In this document: positions 5,492-6,188 of the stretch, piece after piece
Layout: the number at the start of each line of letters is the position of its first letter
Position numbering within the stretch: position 1 is the stretch's first letter
Assembly: GCA_025936205.1 (NCBI GenBank)
Contig: JAICTU010000513.1
Location: 1-6,188 of the forward strand
From: Polyangiaceae bacterium
Lineage (GTDB): Bacteria; Myxococcota; Polyangia; Polyangiales; Polyangiaceae
Direction of reading: 5' to 3'
DNA length: 6,188 nucleotides
The notes under the pieces: model-generated
What the model was told of the DNA's origin: nothing
The model's database searches: none
The model's input: only the letters and a program-made list of their open reading frames with translations
Position numbers and translations under genes: made by a program

Positions 5492-6102
5492 GGTTCCTCC
5501 TGTTCCTGCTCCTGCAGTTGCTCTCGCTTCAGCTCGGCAGGGCTCGGTACCAGCTCGCCATCCCCGGCCGCGCCGACCACCGCGCCCGGTGCGCGCCAAC
5601 CGAGGGCAATCCCGTCCAGCTGCAGGCAGCTTTCACCCGGGCCGCACAGCCTGCTTCCAGGAACGAGGTGCCGGCTCGATCAAACGAGAATTCGCCGCGA
5701 AGCGCGCGGCACGCCCACAGTCGTCGGTGTCGAGGCAGTGCGCGGCGTGGGCCGGCAGCTGCACTTTCGGTTGGTCGTAGCGCGGTTGAAGGCTTGGTCG
5801 TCGCCGACCGCGCGCGCTGGGCGAGACAGTTGCGAGCGCAACCAGTCCCGCGACTCCAGCGGCAGCTGCGTGGTCTCATCCGCGATCCGTTGCAGCTGGG
5901 GGTCTTGCTGCCATTCGAGCGTGACCGTGTCCGGCATGAAGTGCTGCTTGGTGCACGCCGGCGTCAGCCCGCTGCGTACGTCCGGGCACCCCCGGCAGCA
6001 CGCCGCCGCGGATGTCCAGCGCTGACCTCTGCGCCTTGATTTTGGCCGGACCTCATCTGCACGGCGCTGCCCGAAGCTTCGGGGCGCCGGGCGCCGCTGC
6101 TC
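5488..6102 (-). pseudogene. Broken coding remnant of unknown family, convergent with the metallopeptidase
   Basis: No intact gene is visible after 5491. One minus-strand frame is open from 6102 down to TAG 5490-5488 except for a single TGA at 5682-5680. It contains protein-like blocks: a Cys-rich patch (CCRGCPDVRSGLTPACTKQ) just above 5937, MPDTVTLEWQQDPQLQRIAD from ATG 5937-5935, LPLESRDWLRSQL after it, and a final piece (LQLDGIALGW, then VPSPAELKREQLQEQEQEEP). Between roughly 5800 and 5650 this frame turns into an Arg/Pro/Thr/Ser-rich string typical of an out-of-frame read. There the frame one base earlier reads YDQPKVQLPAHAAHCLDTDD and ends at TGA 5635-5633. This suggests two compensating frame changes in one ancestral gene. 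I do not recognise the family. Sequencing errors rather than true decay are possible. The longest intact pieces are 85 and 63 residues. Confidence 0.42.
6063..6088. repeat. Bulged GC-rich hairpin with a perfect 14-bp palindrome
   Basis: CCCGAAGCTTCGGG (6070-6083) is a perfect palindrome. Outside it, GGCGC (6063-6067) can pair with GCGCC (6084-6088), leaving TG as a 2-nt bulge, so the whole element folds as a stem of about 10 bp with an AGCT loop. GGCGCC also recurs at 6083-6088 and 6090-6095. It lies inside the weakest, most Arg-rich part of the broken minus-strand frame, so it may sit in non-coding DNA. No T-run follows on either strand, so it is not called a terminator. Confidence 0.5.
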
Positions 6103-6188
6103 TCAGCGATGGCGCGCAGGAGCTCGATGCAAGCGCCGCAACGCTTCGCGGAGCCATTGTTGCGGCGCGGCGGCGGTGAGCTCGCTCC
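6103..6188 (-). other. Right-edge segment with coding-like minus strand, unresolved
   Basis: In the same minus frame as the broken remnant, the edge segment reads ELTAAAPQQWLREALRRLHR before a TGA at 6105-6103. Another frame across the same bases reads CIELLRAIAESSG and stays open to about 5960. This pattern, plausible peptide passing from one frame to another, is the same as seen at 5800-5650. It may be the upstream part of the same decayed gene or the end of a separate one that starts outside the window. Confidence 0.25.

Noticed and set aside
5680..5682. In-frame TGA as a selenocysteine codon in the minus-strand remnant
   Set aside because: The residues around it are the Arg/Pro/Ser-rich out-of-frame type, no selenoprotein family is recognised and no SECIS-like stem was identified; frame disruption explains it better.
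5113..6039. 308-codon plus-strand open frame running past the metallopeptidase stop
   Set aside because: Its first third overlaps the metallopeptidase in another frame and the product is low-complexity Ala/Arg/Gly/Pro; the coding-like signal after 5492 is on the minus strand.
1..6188. tRNA, rRNA, CRISPR array, insertion sequence or defence system
   Set aside because: No repeat-spacer pattern, no transposase motifs or terminal inverted repeats, no recognisable RNA gene and no known defence gene set was seen on either strand.

Overview
The window is GC-rich bacterial DNA, roughly two thirds G+C by eye, with strong G/C preference at third codon positions in the real genes. The left-edge gene belongs to the eukaryote-like Ser/Thr kinase class that is greatly expanded in Myxococcota. 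Together with the soluble PAS histidine kinase and the base composition, this suggests a myxobacterium or related deltaproteobacterial lineage. That placement is inference; several of the other families are also common in alpha- and betaproteobacteria.

Layout. Bases 1-471 (minus strand) hold the N-terminal part of a degenerate Ser/Thr kinase that runs off the left edge. Bases 472-656 form a divergent intergenic region with a perfect 14-bp palindrome. From 657 to 5491 everything reads on the plus strand: a possible 52-residue Cys-rich small protein (657-815), a PGAM5-like histidine-family phosphatase (817-1389), a DnaB/RecA-fold 'DNA helicase'-type ATPase (1561-2334), a soluble PAS sensor histidine kinase (2427-3545), a GFA-like/DUF6151 Cys-cluster protein (3551-4216) and a zinc-ribbon HExxH metallopeptidase (4346-5491). 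From 5492 to the right edge no intact gene is visible. The minus strand there has coding-like composition but is broken by in-frame stops and apparent frame changes, so it looks like a decayed gene, or one damaged by sequence errors, converging on the metallopeptidase.

How they fit together. The small ORF and the phosphatase (1-nt gap), and the histidine kinase and the DUF6151 gene (5-nt gap), are spaced as coupled pairs. The other plus-strand gaps (171, 92 and 129 nt) leave room for separate promoters, although no convincing promoter was found. A pseudokinase facing a Ser/Thr-type phosphatase across a shared upstream region would make a plausible signalling pair. No defence system, mobile element, CRISPR array, tRNA or rRNA was seen. 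The main points of interest are the degenerate kinase, the unannotated small ORF, a Glu-to-Gln change at the probable catalytic position of the ATPase, and the broken minus-strand gene at the right end.
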